A stretch of 19,131 nt of DNA from Synechococcaceae cyanobacterium RL_1_2 (GCA_012033095.1 JAAUPO010000003.1:1-19131), one strand, 5' to 3'. Shown: positions 1-7,858, counted from the stretch's first letter. Program-made: numbers and translations. The notes: a model not told the origin generated them from the sequence alone.

Positions 1-95
1 GCGGAAAATCACCTAAATTTTAACCAATGAAGTCCCCCAAATTGGGAAATTTAGGGGGCGACGCAACAACATTTGATACTTCTCAAACACGTTCT
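1..95 (-). repeat. Miniature inverted-repeat element, family B, truncated by window edge
   Basis: This is the reverse-orientation copy of the element seen complete at 7106-7235 and 8151-8278. Its right end, TCTCAAACACGTTCT, is the terminal inverted repeat. Inside are the family's GTCGCCCCCTAAAT and ATTTTAGG-type blocks, read in reverse complement. The other end lies beyond the left edge. It contains no open frame, so it is a non-autonomous repeat. Confidence 0.8.
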
Positions 96-112
96 AAAAA
101 CTTAAATATCAA

Positions 113-172
113 CAGGTTACGCTAACCCAAAGGAGACCCTACAAATTTCTAAGTTATTTAGTTTGTTATTTA
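113..172 (+). repeat. Dispersed repeat family E, copy 1
   Basis: This roughly 60-bp unit has a GGTTACGC block, a CCCTAC block and then AAATTTCTAAGTTATTTA. A second direct copy follows about 100 bp downstream at 211-270, and an inverted copy lies at 12931-12979. The GGGT...ACCC portion can fold into a short hairpin. No coding content. Confidence 0.75.
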
Positions 173-210
173 GGAATAAGAATTTAATAACATCCAAAAC
201 TTATATATTA

Positions 211-270
211 ATGGGTTACGCTCCCTTGAAGGATACCCTACAAATTTCTAAGTTATTTAATTTGTTATTT
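211..270 (+). repeat. Dispersed repeat family E, copy 2
   Basis: This is a direct copy of the repeat at 113-172. It shares GGGTTACGC, then ACCCTACAAATTTCTAAG and TTATTTAATTTG. The two copies form a loose tandem pair in the spacer downstream of thrC. Confidence 0.75.
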
Positions 271-643
271 AATTTACGATCCACAGAAACCTTAATCCAT
301 CCTTAATCCATGGATAAGCTAAATAAACCTAGGTCGATCCTTGTGGCGTAGGGATTGATGCAAGTTAACCCATAATCACCCCATAATTAATGGTGGAGGC
401 GATCGCGATCGTTACAGCTTAAGAGACCATGATTTAGAAAGGATCAACCATGGTCAAACTCAACAAAATAACGCTTAGGCTTTGTTGCTTCGATCTTGTC
501 TTAACTTCTATGGCCAGGCCAGGGCTACAACCATAGAAATAGTATGGGCGATTTTTGATAAAGTCCCCGTAGAAACATTCCCCTCAATTTACCCAAAAAA
601 GGGGAAATATTCCTTAAGCTTTGCCCATTAGGGAGACTAGGGA
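271..643. other. Spacer without a convincing gene
   Basis: No gene is supported here. The spacer holds HIP1-type GCGATCGCGATCG around 402-410 and a hairpin with an 8-bp perfect stem, TTCTATGG (506-513) against CCATAGAA (531-538). A weak terminator-like hairpin lies close to thrC. A 28-codon frame at 450-536 has a purine-rich stretch upstream but encodes no recognisable peptide. Confidence 0.5.
578..606 (-). terminator. Weak hairpin downstream of thrC
   Basis: TTCCCC (578-583) can pair with GGGGAA (601-606), and the loop contains an A6 run on the plus strand. It lies about 40 bp after the thrC stop, where a minus-strand terminator would be expected. No U-tract directly follows the stem on the minus strand, so its function is only inferred. 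Confidence 0.25.
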
Positions 644-1742
644 CTAACTAATACCCATCGCCTTAGCAACCGTAGCCAGATCCGGTTCAACCCCGGTAAT
701 TAACTTATTTTGGTTGTAATCCAACGCCGATTGAGGATCTTTGAGTCCATTACCTGTTAGTACACAGACGATCGTGGCACCATCAGGGACTTGATCTTTT
801 AACTTCAATAAACCAGCTACCGATGCAGCACTGGCCGGTTCACAAAAAATGCCTTCTCCCCCAGCCAACTTACGGTAGGCATCTAAAATTTCCTCATCGG
901 TAACGGCATTAAACTCACCGTTGCTTGCTTCCCTAACTTCCCATGCTTTTTCCCAATTAGCAGGACAACCAATCCGAATGGCCGTCGCAAGGGTGTTCGG
1001 TTGACGTACCATTTCTTTAACCACAAACGGCGCAGAACCAGACGCTTGGAATCCCATCATGCGAGGTAGTTTATGGGATTTGCCCGCCTCCTTATATTGA
1101 TTAAATCCCATCCAATACGCCGTAATATTACCAGCGTTCCGACGGGAATACAAAGCCAATCAGGAGCATCCCCCAACATATCCACCACCTCAAAGGCAGC
1201 GGTTTTTTGCCCCTCTAATCGGTAAGGATTGAGGGAGTTAACCAAGGTTACAGGATAGTTATCCGCCAAATCCCTCACCACCGTAAGAGCCTCATCAAAA
1301 TTCCCTTTGATCGAATAACTTGGGCCCCATATAACAAAGCTTGGGCTAATTTGCCCAGGGCCACATAGCCATCGGGAATGAGGACAAAAGCTTTCATGCC
1401 CCCCCGAATGGCATAGGCTGCGGCAGCAGCAGAAGTGTTGCCCGTACTCGCACAAATGACGGCTTTGGCCCCCGCTTCTTTCGCTTTAGAAATGGCCATG
1501 GTCATACCCCGGTCTTTAAAGCTACCGGTGGGGTTCAGACCGTCGTATTTAACCAATACCTTTACTCCTCTCCCAATTTCCTCAGAAATAGTCGGTACAG
1601 GAATCAGAGGGGTGTTTCCTTCCCGTAGGGTAACGATCGGAGTACTATCTGTTACAGGAAGATATTCGCGGTAGGTTTCAATTAATCCGTGCCAAGCAGC
1701 AGGACAGGGATTACAATAGTCGGAGTTAGGGGACGAAGGCAT
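644..1742 (-). CDS. thrC: Threonine synthase, interrupted by two single-base frame breaks
   Basis: ThrC is the PLP enzyme that converts O-phosphohomoserine to threonine in the cytoplasm. Joining three frames gives about 366 residues, normal for the short cyanobacterial type. Visible signatures are EGNTPLIP near residue 41, the PLP-lysine motif GSFKDRGM (Lys about 76), [14 protein letters not shown], and a C-terminal [12 protein letters not shown] then VLTGNGLKD, typical of fold-type II enzymes. Frame break 1 is near 1313/1314, where ATTCGATCAAAGG is one G short of the expected ATTGCGATC (Val-Ile-Ala-Ile). Break 2 is near 1138-1141, where one base is missing between Val-Gly and Asn-Ala-Gly-Asn. 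All three pieces keep conserved protein sequence, so the gene was probably functional and the breaks may be base-calling errors. I chose the ATG at 1740-1742; a GTG at 1767-1769 would add nine residues. Confidence 0.93.
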
Positions 1743-1884
1743 TGGTTGGTGAGAAATACTTATGACCACAATTGACTTAACTAAGTATTAGGGAATAATT
1801 GTCATGGAAGTCTTAGTTTACTAGCAATTCTGATATTTTCCTAGGGACTAATTACTGGATCTAACTTAATTTAACTACCTGACT

Positions 1885-1912
1885 GGGACAAAATTAGTTA
1901 AACTTTTATAAA
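1885..1912 (+). promoter_or_regulatory. Candidate psbU promoter
   Basis: GGGACA (1885-1890) lies 16 bp before TATAAA (1907-1912), a plausible sigma-70-type -35/-10 pair about 90 bp upstream of psbU. The divergent thrC start lies about 140 bp to the left. The match is by eye only, and the -35 is weak. Confidence 0.3.
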
Positions 1913-1988
1913 ATTTAGTCAACACTATCAAAAAATAAATTTAGCTTGTGCCCTTCGAGCCTAATGGGTACACGGCTTAATCTTGTCT

Positions 1989-2011
1989 AAGGAGAAATGC
2001 AATTTTTATGA
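1989..2011 (+). promoter_or_regulatory. psbU ribosome binding site with an overlapping four-codon upstream frame
   Basis: A strong Shine-Dalgarno AAGGAG sits at 1989-1994, 13 nt before the psbU ATG at 2008, which is longer than usual. An earlier ATG at 1997 opens a tiny frame, Met-Gln-Phe-Leu-stop, whose TGA (2009-2011) overlaps the psbU start as ATGA. That earlier ATG is only 2 nt from the AAGGAG, too close for normal use. PsbU homology (signal peptide plus mature protein) supports the 2008 start. Confidence 0.45.
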
Positions 2012-2409
2012 AAACTTTAAGTAAATTTTTGGCAGTGGCCCTTGTGGTGCTTACTGGCCTATGGATCAATATTGCCCCTGCCACCGCTTTAAACTTAGAT
2101 CAAAGTTTAATCGCCATGGAACGCCGTAATGCTGCGGATGAAATGCTAGAAACTGAATTTGGTCAAAAAGTTGATCTTAATAACGCTGATATCCGTGATT
2201 TTCGGGGTCTCAAAGGGTTTTTCCCTAACCTTGCTTCTAAAATTATCAATAATGCTCCCTACAATTCCGTAGAAGATGTTTTAGATATTCCTGATTTGAG
2301 CGAAAAGCAAAAAGAACGTTTAGAAGCGAATTTAGATACTTTTACCGTGACTCCTCCTTCTGAGATTTTCAATAATGAGGCTAATCGTTTCAATCCTGGC
2401 GTTTATTAA
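2008..2409 (+). CDS. psbU: Photosystem II extrinsic protein PsbU (12 kDa)
   Basis: PsbU is a lumenal extrinsic subunit of photosystem II that, with PsbO and PsbV, stabilises the Mn4CaO5 oxygen-evolving centre. The 133-residue product has a Sec-type signal peptide: MKTLSKF, a hydrophobic stretch to about residue 22, then a cleavage region near PATA|LNL (about residue 27). The mature part carries the helix-hairpin-helix-like core, with KVDLNNADIRDF, a Gly-Phe-Phe-Pro-Asn segment and SVEDVLDIPDLSEKQK, and ends in NRFNPGVY as in other cyanobacterial PsbU proteins. The length is normal and the frame intact. It is monocistronic, with a good terminator at 2530-2561. Recognition is by family features and is strong. 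Confidence 0.97.
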   Translation: MKTLSKFLAVALVVLTGLWINIAPATALNLDQSLIAMERRNAADEMLETEFGQKVDLNNADIRDFRGLKGFFPNLASKIINNAPYNSVEDVLDIPDLSEKQKERLEANLDTFTVTPPSEIFNNEANRFNPGVY

Positions 2410-2529
2410 ACCGAATTAAACCTGTGATGGGTTTTAGCTCTTGTTTTGCTTGTTTTGCTTCAAAGTTAATTTAACTTCTGTAATTTAAGTTTTACGATTA
2501 TTGAAAACTAGTTTATTTAAAACCTTGAG

Positions 2530-2561
2530 ATCCCCTGTAATAAATTAAGCAGGGGATTTTT
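2530..2561 (+). terminator. Rho-independent terminator of psbU
   Basis: A perfect 8-bp stem, ATCCCCTG (2530-2537) against CAGGGGAT (2550-2557), encloses a 12-nt loop and runs into a T5 tract. It lies about 120 bp after the psbU stop and separates psbU from the repeat-bounded kinase segment. Confidence 0.85.
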
Positions 2562-2571
2562 ATGGTTTTTA

Positions 2572-2609
2572 GGACTTACGCACAAGCCCCCTAAATCCCC
2601 CAAGTTTGG
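2572..2609 (+). repeat. Miniature element family A, left half of a split copy
   Basis: This begins with the family A terminal repeat GGACTTACGC and continues ACAAGCCCCCTAAATCCCCC to the element's central palindrome CCAAGTTTGG (2600-2609). The rest of the element resumes at 4565. Complete copies at 6637-6745 and 17322-17430 show that the two halves belong together. Confidence 0.7.
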
Positions 2610-2738
2610 TGGACTTTTAATGATGTTTCCGGAAATTTCTCCCCCAGCATTGGGGGCCGGGGGACTTTATAAATTAACTCTTAATATCAACAACAATGGG
2701 GATCAAAATTATTTTCCCATACTAAATAAAAGGTTTTT
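2597..2738 (+). repeat. Long inverted repeat, left arm
   Basis: This segment reads as the reverse complement of 4441-4577. Shared blocks include TTTTAATGATGTTTC, CTCCCCCAGCATTGGGGGCC, CTCTTAATATCA, CAACAATGGG and TTATTTTCCCATACTAAAT. The arm lies upstream of the histidine kinase gene and contains its own GC-rich hairpin, CCCCCAGCATTGGGGG. Confidence 0.8.
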
Positions 2739-2958
2739 GGGGTCATAAATGCGAGGGCAATGCTTCACAAATAAGGATTTTTCGCGGTAAATCCCATGCC
2801 CAGGGATCATCATGAATAGTTAAAGAATAGTTAACTTACTTGGATTATTCATTGGAGTTTAATGCTCTACGTCGCCCAATCATCGTTAAGGCATGATTAC
2901 TGGAGAACTTAAGGGGTGTTAATATTTATATTTATATAGAATTGATTGATAGAATTAT

Positions 2959-4219
2959 TTGTCGTCGATCGCTCAAGATAATTACCCATCGATTTTGGTG
3001 TTTACTGCTGAATTTCTGAACCTATGCCAGACTCAAATTGATTTTTGAGGGATCATTTTGGTGCCACGGAAACGGCAATTTATTGGACAGAACATTTATC
3101 TTCCCCCCAGGATGAAGTTACCCCGACGTTAATTCCGGTGTTGGTGTACCCAGAGGATGCCTTGACTAATCCGGATGATCGCGCCAACCGCGATCGCTTC
3201 CCATTGGTGTTATTACCCAGTGCCCAGGGTGAGAGGATAGAGCGTCGGGACATGGAAGAATTTATTGAACTCGAAGCCCAAGATGAATCGGAACAGAGCT
3301 ATCAGGAAGTTTTACCGTTGTTGTACCAGGAGGAAATGATGGGGTTATTGGTGATCCGTCGTTTACAAATTCCTTGGCAGTTACCGGAGTTAAATCATAT
3401 TGAAAAAATTGGGGAAACTTTAGCGATCGCGTCAAGTCTAGAAAAAAATTGCAACAGGCCCACCGCCTCCATGGCAATCAACAACAGCAGATTGGGGATT
3501 TGCTCCATCAATTAAAAATCCGTTGACGGCGATTACGACCTTTGCCAAATTGTTAGCGAAAAAAATCTTAACTAGCGATGGCAATTATAAATTGGTCGCG
3601 GGCATTCAACGGGAAAGCGATCGCTTAAAATTGCTGTTGGAAAAATTTGGAGGCAGCCAAGAACCGAAAACCTTACCGTTTGTGGCGACCCAGCCCCTAT
3701 TAACTAGCAGTGATTTTTTGAGTAGTGGGGATACGGTGATTAAGCTCAAGCCCCTTTTAGAGGAAACCCTAATCTCAGCCCAAGCGATCGCGACGGAAAA
3801 GCAAATTGATTTAACATGGAAATTGCCAGCACAGTTACCTGCGATCCCTGGAGATTCCGGCGTTTGCCATGAAGTGGTGATGAATCTGTTGGAAAATGCG
3901 ATTAAATATACTCCCCCCAGGGGGAAAAGTCGCCCTAGTGGCGGGAATTGAAAAAATAGAAAATCATATTACCTATCAAGGTATTGCGATCGCGGATACC
4001 GGTTATGGGATTCCTTCCGGGGAACAATCTCAAATTTTTAACCGCACCTACCGAGGGAGCAACATCAAAAATAGGATTATTGGTTCTGGTCTGGGCTTAG
4101 CGATCGTCAAAGAATTATTAACTAACATGGGTGGAACCATTGAACTCCTTAGCCCCAACGGTTTAGCAGGGGATGGGGGAACTACCTTCACCATTTGGTT
4201 ACCAGCCACCACGAATTAA
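2959..4219 (+). pseudogene. Sensor histidine kinase (GAF-like/HisKA/HATPase), four frame breaks
   Basis: Joined across frames, this encodes a roughly 410-420-residue soluble sensor kinase. In order it has a GAF-like N-terminal region, a dimerisation/phosphoacceptor helix with the H-box LLHQLKNPLTA, and a HATPase domain with the N box MNLLENAIKYTPPGG, G1 IADTGYGIP, F box IFNRTYRGSN and G2 GSGLGLAIVKEL. Frame breaks: T5 at 3042-3046 (one T short), A7 at 3442-3448 (one A short), A5 at 3514-3518 (one A short, just after the phosphoacceptor His) and C6 at 3913-3918 (one C extra). As read, it yields only fragments. All domains remain conserved, so either the breaks are base-calling errors or decay is very recent. 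The start is uncertain; TTG 2959 and GTG 2998 are in frame. No response regulator is adjacent. Confidence 0.8.
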
Positions 4220-4385
4220 TCCCAGTTATCGCAACGTCGGGGAGGGTGGGCCATTTATGGTCAAGGTTCGACTTCCTTTAGTCCTAGAATCTGAATCTTT
4301 TGTTCTATAGCCATAAATATAGTCTTTTTAAATAATTAGGGGAAACAAATAGATCTGAAAACATTCCATTGAGAGGAACAGCCAC

Positions 4386-4459
4386 CCCATACTAAATTAA
4401 ATTGACTATATCAGGACAGTTTTCACGTGCAATATCAAAACCGTTTTATTTAGTATGGG
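4386..4459. repeat. 74-bp inverted-repeat element (family D)
   Basis: This is a small palindromic element whose ends are CCCATACTAAAT and ATTTAGTATGGG, a perfect 12-bp terminal inverted repeat. Its right end merges into the right arm of the long inverted repeat. The left arm also carries one such end (CCCATACTAAATAAAA, 2716-2731), so a related hairpin may have seeded both arms. Non-coding. Confidence 0.65.
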
Positions 4460-4577
4460 AAAATAATCTTTATACCCATTGTTGGTGATATTAAGAGCTG
4501 ATTTATAAAGCCCCCCGGCCCCCAATGCTGGGGGAGAAAGTCCTGAAACATCATTAAAAATCCACCAAATTTGGGGG
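4441..4577 (-). repeat. Long inverted repeat, right arm
   Basis: This is the reverse-complement partner of 2597-2738, matching over nearly its full length with scattered substitutions. Together the arms flank the histidine kinase gene. Divergence between the arms argues against a very recent duplication. Confidence 0.8.
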
Positions 4578-4645
4578 ACTTGCTTGAACGATTGTCCCCA
4601 AACATCATGGTTCCCAGGACAGAATCGAAATTTTTGCGTAAGTCC
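4565..4645 (+). repeat. Miniature element family A, right half of a split copy
   Basis: Starting at the central palindrome CCAAATTTGG, this continues GGGACTTGCTTGAACGATTG and ends in GCGTAAGTCC (4636-4645), the inverted repeat of the left end at 2572. It is nearly identical to the right half of the complete copy at 6637-6745. Confidence 0.75.
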
Positions 4646-4828
4646 TTTATTTTCTTACTTTGCTTGGCGGGCTTGGGATCAAAAGCTTATGGGGTGAGGT
4701 TTGAACCATGATTAATCTGTTGCGATCGCATTGGCTACGGCTATAGGTTTAATATTTAGGATAAGATTTTGTCCCTTCGGAGGTGTTTTAACTACTCTGG
4801 CTACGGTGATCCCTAGAGAGGAAGAAGG

Positions 4829-6507
4829 CTACACCCATCGACTGGCGATCGGCATTCTCCATCCTGTGCCAAAGGCGCGATCGGTGATTTTAAGGCCTGG
4901 GGCTGCTTGGCGACGTTTAAATTCTGAGCGAAACACCAGTTTTTTAACCTGGGCTACCACTGCCGGGTCATGGCCCGCCGCAATAATTTCAGCCGTACTT
5001 TGGTGCTGACTGATCAGCCGTTCTAATAGATCGTCTAGCACTTCATAGGGGGGCAAAGAATCTTGATCCACTTGATTAGGTCTTAGTTCCGCGCTGGGGG
5101 GTTTGGTGATTACGTTGGGGGGAACCACTGGCCGATCGCGGTTTAACCATTGGCAAAGTTTAAATACTTTCGTTTTAGGCACATCGGCAATGACGGATAA
5201 TCCCCCATTCATATCACCGTATAGGGTGCAATAGCCCACTGCCATTTCTGATTTATTGCCGGTGGAAAGTAGTAAATAACCAAATTTGTTCGAGATGGCC
5301 ATTAAAAGGGCCCCTCGAATACGGGATTGTAAATTTTCTTCTGCTACCCCAAATTCCGTACCAGTAAACAACGGTTCTAGGACGTGATCATAGGCTTGCA
5401 TTGGTTCCTCGATCGCGAGGGTATGGGTGGTAATGCCTAAATTTTGGGCGAGGGTGCGGGCATCCTCAATGGAACCATCGGAACTATAGGGGGATGGCAT
5501 TAAAATTCCTAACACCTGATCTTCGCCAAATGCTTCCACCGCGATCGCGCCACCAAGGAAGAATCAATGCCACCACTTAACCCTAGGATTGCCCGCTTAA
5601 AACCACATTTAAAACCATAGTCCCGCACCCCTAATACCAACGCTGACCAAATTTCCTCTTCTTCTGTACTGGGTAAAGGATGAATTAAGGGATGATCTGA
5701 CCGGGGAAATGGTTTTAGGGTTTTGGTGTCTGGATCTAGGGCCATTAAACCCATATAACTTTTAAAATTAGGACAACGCATCACTAGGGAGCGATCGCGG
5801 TTAACGGCAAAACTCCCCCCGTCAAAAATCAAATCATCATTACCCCCCACCTGATTGACGTAAATGATCGGCATATCATAATAACCGGCTCCATGGATTA
5901 ACATCGATTCCCGCACCTGTTGTTTGCCTACGGAATAGGGAGAAGCGGAGAGATTAATGATTAAATCTAAATTCTCCTTCGCCAACTCCTCCAAGGGATT
6001 AACGGGATATTGTCGTTTTCCCCAAAAGCCCTCATCATTCCATAAATCCTCGCAGATAGTTACCCCAATTTTGCAACCATGGAGCAGAAAGAAGTTACTT
6101 TTTAACCCCGGCTCAAAGTAGCGATGCTCATCAAAAACATCGTAGGTAGGTAGTAGGCGTTTGTGGAAAACATGCTGAATTTCCCCATGGTAAAGCAGGG
6201 CCATACTATTAAACAGGGGTTTTTCTCCCCGTTGGGCAGCTTGGGGGTTAACGCTAGCAAAACCCACTATCACTGCAATTTCTGGGGGTAATTTCCTGGC
6301 TAAGGAGGCTAATTCTGCTGCCATGGTCTCGACAAAATGGGGAGCCATTAACAAATCCCTGGGGGGATAACCACAGAGGGACAATTCCGGGGTGAGCACC
6401 AATTGGGTATGGGCTTGGTGGGCAATAGTGGCTAATTCTAGGATTTGTTCCCCATTGCTAGAGAGATCCCCAATGGTGGGGTTAAGTTGGGCGATCGCGA
6501 TTTTCAT
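4829..6507 (-). CDS. nadE: Glutamine-dependent NAD+ synthetase, one frame break
   Basis: This enzyme amidates nicotinic acid adenine dinucleotide to NAD+ using ATP and ammonia released from glutamine. The rebuilt protein is about 559 residues, typical of the two-domain form. The N-terminal nitrilase-fold glutaminase domain (about 1-260) shows the Glu41 (LTPELSLCGYPPRDLL), Lys116 (FHKRLLPTYD) and Cys152 (TICEDLWND) triad. The C-terminal synthetase domain has the P-loop LSGGIDSS at about 310-317 and NKSEMAVGYCTLYGD. The frame break is at about 5549-5551, directly beside a GCGATCGC octamer: one base is missing between GTGGC and GCGATCGCGGTGG, and restoring it gives Val-Ala-Ala-Ile-Ala-Val. ATG 6505-6507 (MKIAIAQLNPTIGD) fits family N-termini better than an upstream start at 6528. 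It is isolated, with no operon partner. Confidence 0.94.
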
Positions 6508-6636
6508 AGGTAGGCAGTGATAGACCATTAACCTTCATTTTATAGGTCATATCCATAGTCGGGGTGATGCCATCCGTAAATAGTCCGTAAATAATCAAAT
6601 AATCCCCAAGGACTAGCACAGCGTCAAAGTTAAACA

Positions 6637-6745
6637 GAACTTACGCACAAGCCCTCTAAATTCACCACATTGGGGAGACTTGCTTGAACGATTGTCCCCA
6701 AACATCATGGTTCCCAGGACAGAATCGAAATTTTTGCGTAAGTCC
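6637..6745 (+). repeat. Miniature inverted-repeat element, family A, complete copy
   Basis: This roughly 109-bp element has ends GAACTTACGC and GCGTAAGTCC. Its interior, GACTTGCTTGAACGATTGTC then AACATCATGGTTCCCAGGAC, is shared almost exactly with 4565-4645 and, inverted, with 17322-17430. It has no coding capacity. Its small size and terminal repeats match a MITE mobilised by a transposase encoded elsewhere. Confidence 0.85.
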
Positions 6746-6944
6746 TGTTAAAGCTAATGGTTCTAAATTTATATAACCCATGCACAGAAATAGATTTAGG
6801 GTAGTGCCAAAGATGTAAGGATATTTAGACCCAGGATAATTGATTATCAAGGGGTTTAATCTTCCTTAATCTTCCTGATCCTTACTTGTATAGGACTACC
6901 GATTTAGCAATAATCAACCCTCAAATTATTATTTGATAATGCAC

Positions 6945-7063
6945 TAGGGCCTGTCATCATTTAAACCGGAAACTCTTCTGAGCTAAGGATGTCAGTTTAA
7001 AACTATACTTTCTGAACCTGGCTCAGGATCAACGTTTTAATGCTAATTGATGACACTCCCTAG
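6945..7063. repeat. Miniature inverted-repeat element, family F
   Basis: The ends TAGGGCCTGTCATCA and TGATGACACTCCCTA form an imperfect terminal inverted repeat of about 15 bp enclosing about 90 bp. A TAG (or CTA) triplet at both borders could be a 3-bp target duplication, as many IS5-related elements make. There is no transposase and no second copy in this window, so the call rests on structure alone. Confidence 0.5.
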
Positions 7064-7105
7064 ATAGCCGCAGTGGAAGATCAGCCCCAATTAATCATGG
7101 CCCTT

Positions 7106-7235
7106 AGAACGTGTTTGAAAGGTATCAAATGTTGTGGAGTCGCCCCCTAAATCCCCCAATTTGACGAACTTTTTTGCTTAAAATTTAGGTAATTTCCCCC
7201 AGACTGGGGGCAAGGGGGCTTTTCAAACACATTCT
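7106..7235 (+). repeat. Miniature inverted-repeat element, family B, complete copy
   Basis: This element of about 130 bp has ends AGAACGTGTTTGAAA and TTTCAAACACATTCT and an internal CCCCCAGACTGGGGG hairpin. It is closely similar to 8151-8278. Its last base is also the last base of the hisH stop codon on the minus strand, so it directly forms the 3' boundary of hisH. Its hairpin could help end hisH transcripts. Confidence 0.85.
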
Positions 7236-7858
7236 TAGCCACGAACCGCGCGCACAAAGTTTTCTAATATTTTTAATCCCACCTCTGAGGATTTTTCTGG
7301 GTGGAATTGTACCGCCATTAAATTATCCTTCGCGATCGCGGCGGTCACTTGTTGAGTACCGTGGGTTACCGTTGCAGCTTGAATTTTGGTATCCGTCGGG
7401 TCAACGTAATAGGAATGGACAAAATACACGTAAGGATTAGCTTCTAGACCTTGCCATAGCACTAACTCCGGCTGAGCAAACCCTAGGGTATTCCAGCCCA
7501 TATGGGGAATCGTAATCTGGGGTTCAGGTTGAAAATGTTTCACCCGCCCAGGAATAATCCCTAAACCGGATTTCTGGCCTTCTTCCGATCCTTCAAATAA
7601 AATTTGTAATCCTAAGCAAATGCCAAGGAGGGGTTGGCCCGCCGCGATCGCATTTTTAATCGGTGCCACTAACCCCATAGCTTCCAAATGTTCCATTGCC
7701 GGATCAAAGGAACCTACCCCCGGTAAAACTAATCCATCCGCTTGGGCAAAGTCCTCAGGATTATCCGTCACAAAAGTACTAGCTCCAGCTTTTTCTAGCC
7801 CTTTACAGGCTGAGTGGAGATTTCCCATATCGTAGTCAATGACAGCAATTTTAGCCAT
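7235..7858 (-). CDS. hisH: Imidazole glycerol phosphate synthase, glutaminase subunit HisH
   Basis: HisH releases ammonia from glutamine and channels it to HisF, which forms imidazole glycerol phosphate and AICAR in histidine synthesis. The 207-residue protein is a class I glutamine amidotransferase. It has IAVIDYDMGNL at the N-terminus, the oxyanion region LPGVGSF (about 45-51), nucleophile Cys81 in GICLGLQILFEGSEEG, then PHMGWN, and the His186/Glu188 pair in QFHPEKSSEVG. The frame is intact and the length normal. I use ATG 7856-7858 because MAKIAVIDY fits the family; the in-frame start at 7888 would add ten unconserved residues. hisF is not adjacent, as is common in cyanobacteria where his genes are scattered. 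A family B element touches the stop codon. Confidence 0.96.
   Translation of the reverse strand: MAKIAVIDYDMGNLHSACKGLEKAGASTFVTDNPEDFAQADGLVLPGVGSFDPAMEHLEAMGLVAPIKNAIAAGQPLLGICLGLQILFEGSEEGQKSGLGIIPGRVKHFQPEPQITIPHMGWNTLGFAQPELVLWQGLEANPYVYFVHSYYVDPTDTKIQAATVTHGTQQVTAAIAKDNLMAVQFHPEKSSEVGLKILENFVRAVRG

Larger units (their letters stand above)
2610..4564 (+). mobile_element. Putative composite non-autonomous element carrying a histidine kinase
   Basis: The segment starts TGGACTTTTAATGATG and ends with the inverted counterpart CATCATTAAAAATCCA. It is bordered by CCAAGTTTGG on the left (2600-2609) and CCAAATTTGG on the right (4565-4574), a possible 10-bp target duplication with one mismatch. 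These borders are the two copies of the central palindrome of a family A miniature element, whose remaining halves flank the segment. Inside are roughly 140-bp inverted repeat arms and a frameshifted sensor kinase, but no transposase. The sequence layout is directly visible; movement as a unit is inferred. Because the target centre is itself palindromic, part of the arm similarity could be coincidental. Confidence 0.45.

Noticed and set aside
113..270. Possible CRISPR from two spaced repeats
   Set aside because: There are only two imperfect 60-bp units in direct order here, the third copy is far away and inverted, and no cas gene is in the window.
450..536. A 28-codon frame with AGAAAGGA upstream (MVKLNKIT...)
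   Set aside because: It matches no known small photosynthetic peptide, overlaps a hairpin, and has no membrane segment or conservation evidence.
1435..1674. A plus-strand frame opposite thrC
   Set aside because: It lies antisense to the PLP-lysine region of thrC and has no recognisable product.
2959..4219. Programmed ribosomal frameshifting in the histidine kinase
   Set aside because: Four separate breaks with mixed direction (three missing bases, one extra) are not compatible with a single recoding event.
4731..5009. A 92-codon plus-strand frame
   Set aside because: Most of it is antisense to the conserved C-terminal part of nadE; the peptide has no family features.
6662..6850. A 62-codon minus-strand frame
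   Set aside because: About half of it is translated family A repeat sequence, so it is a chance frame over a MITE.
6945..7063. Possible structured RNA or tRNA because of the paired ends
   Set aside because: No cloverleaf or T-loop signature is present; the pairing is confined to terminal repeats with border triplets, which fits a miniature element better.
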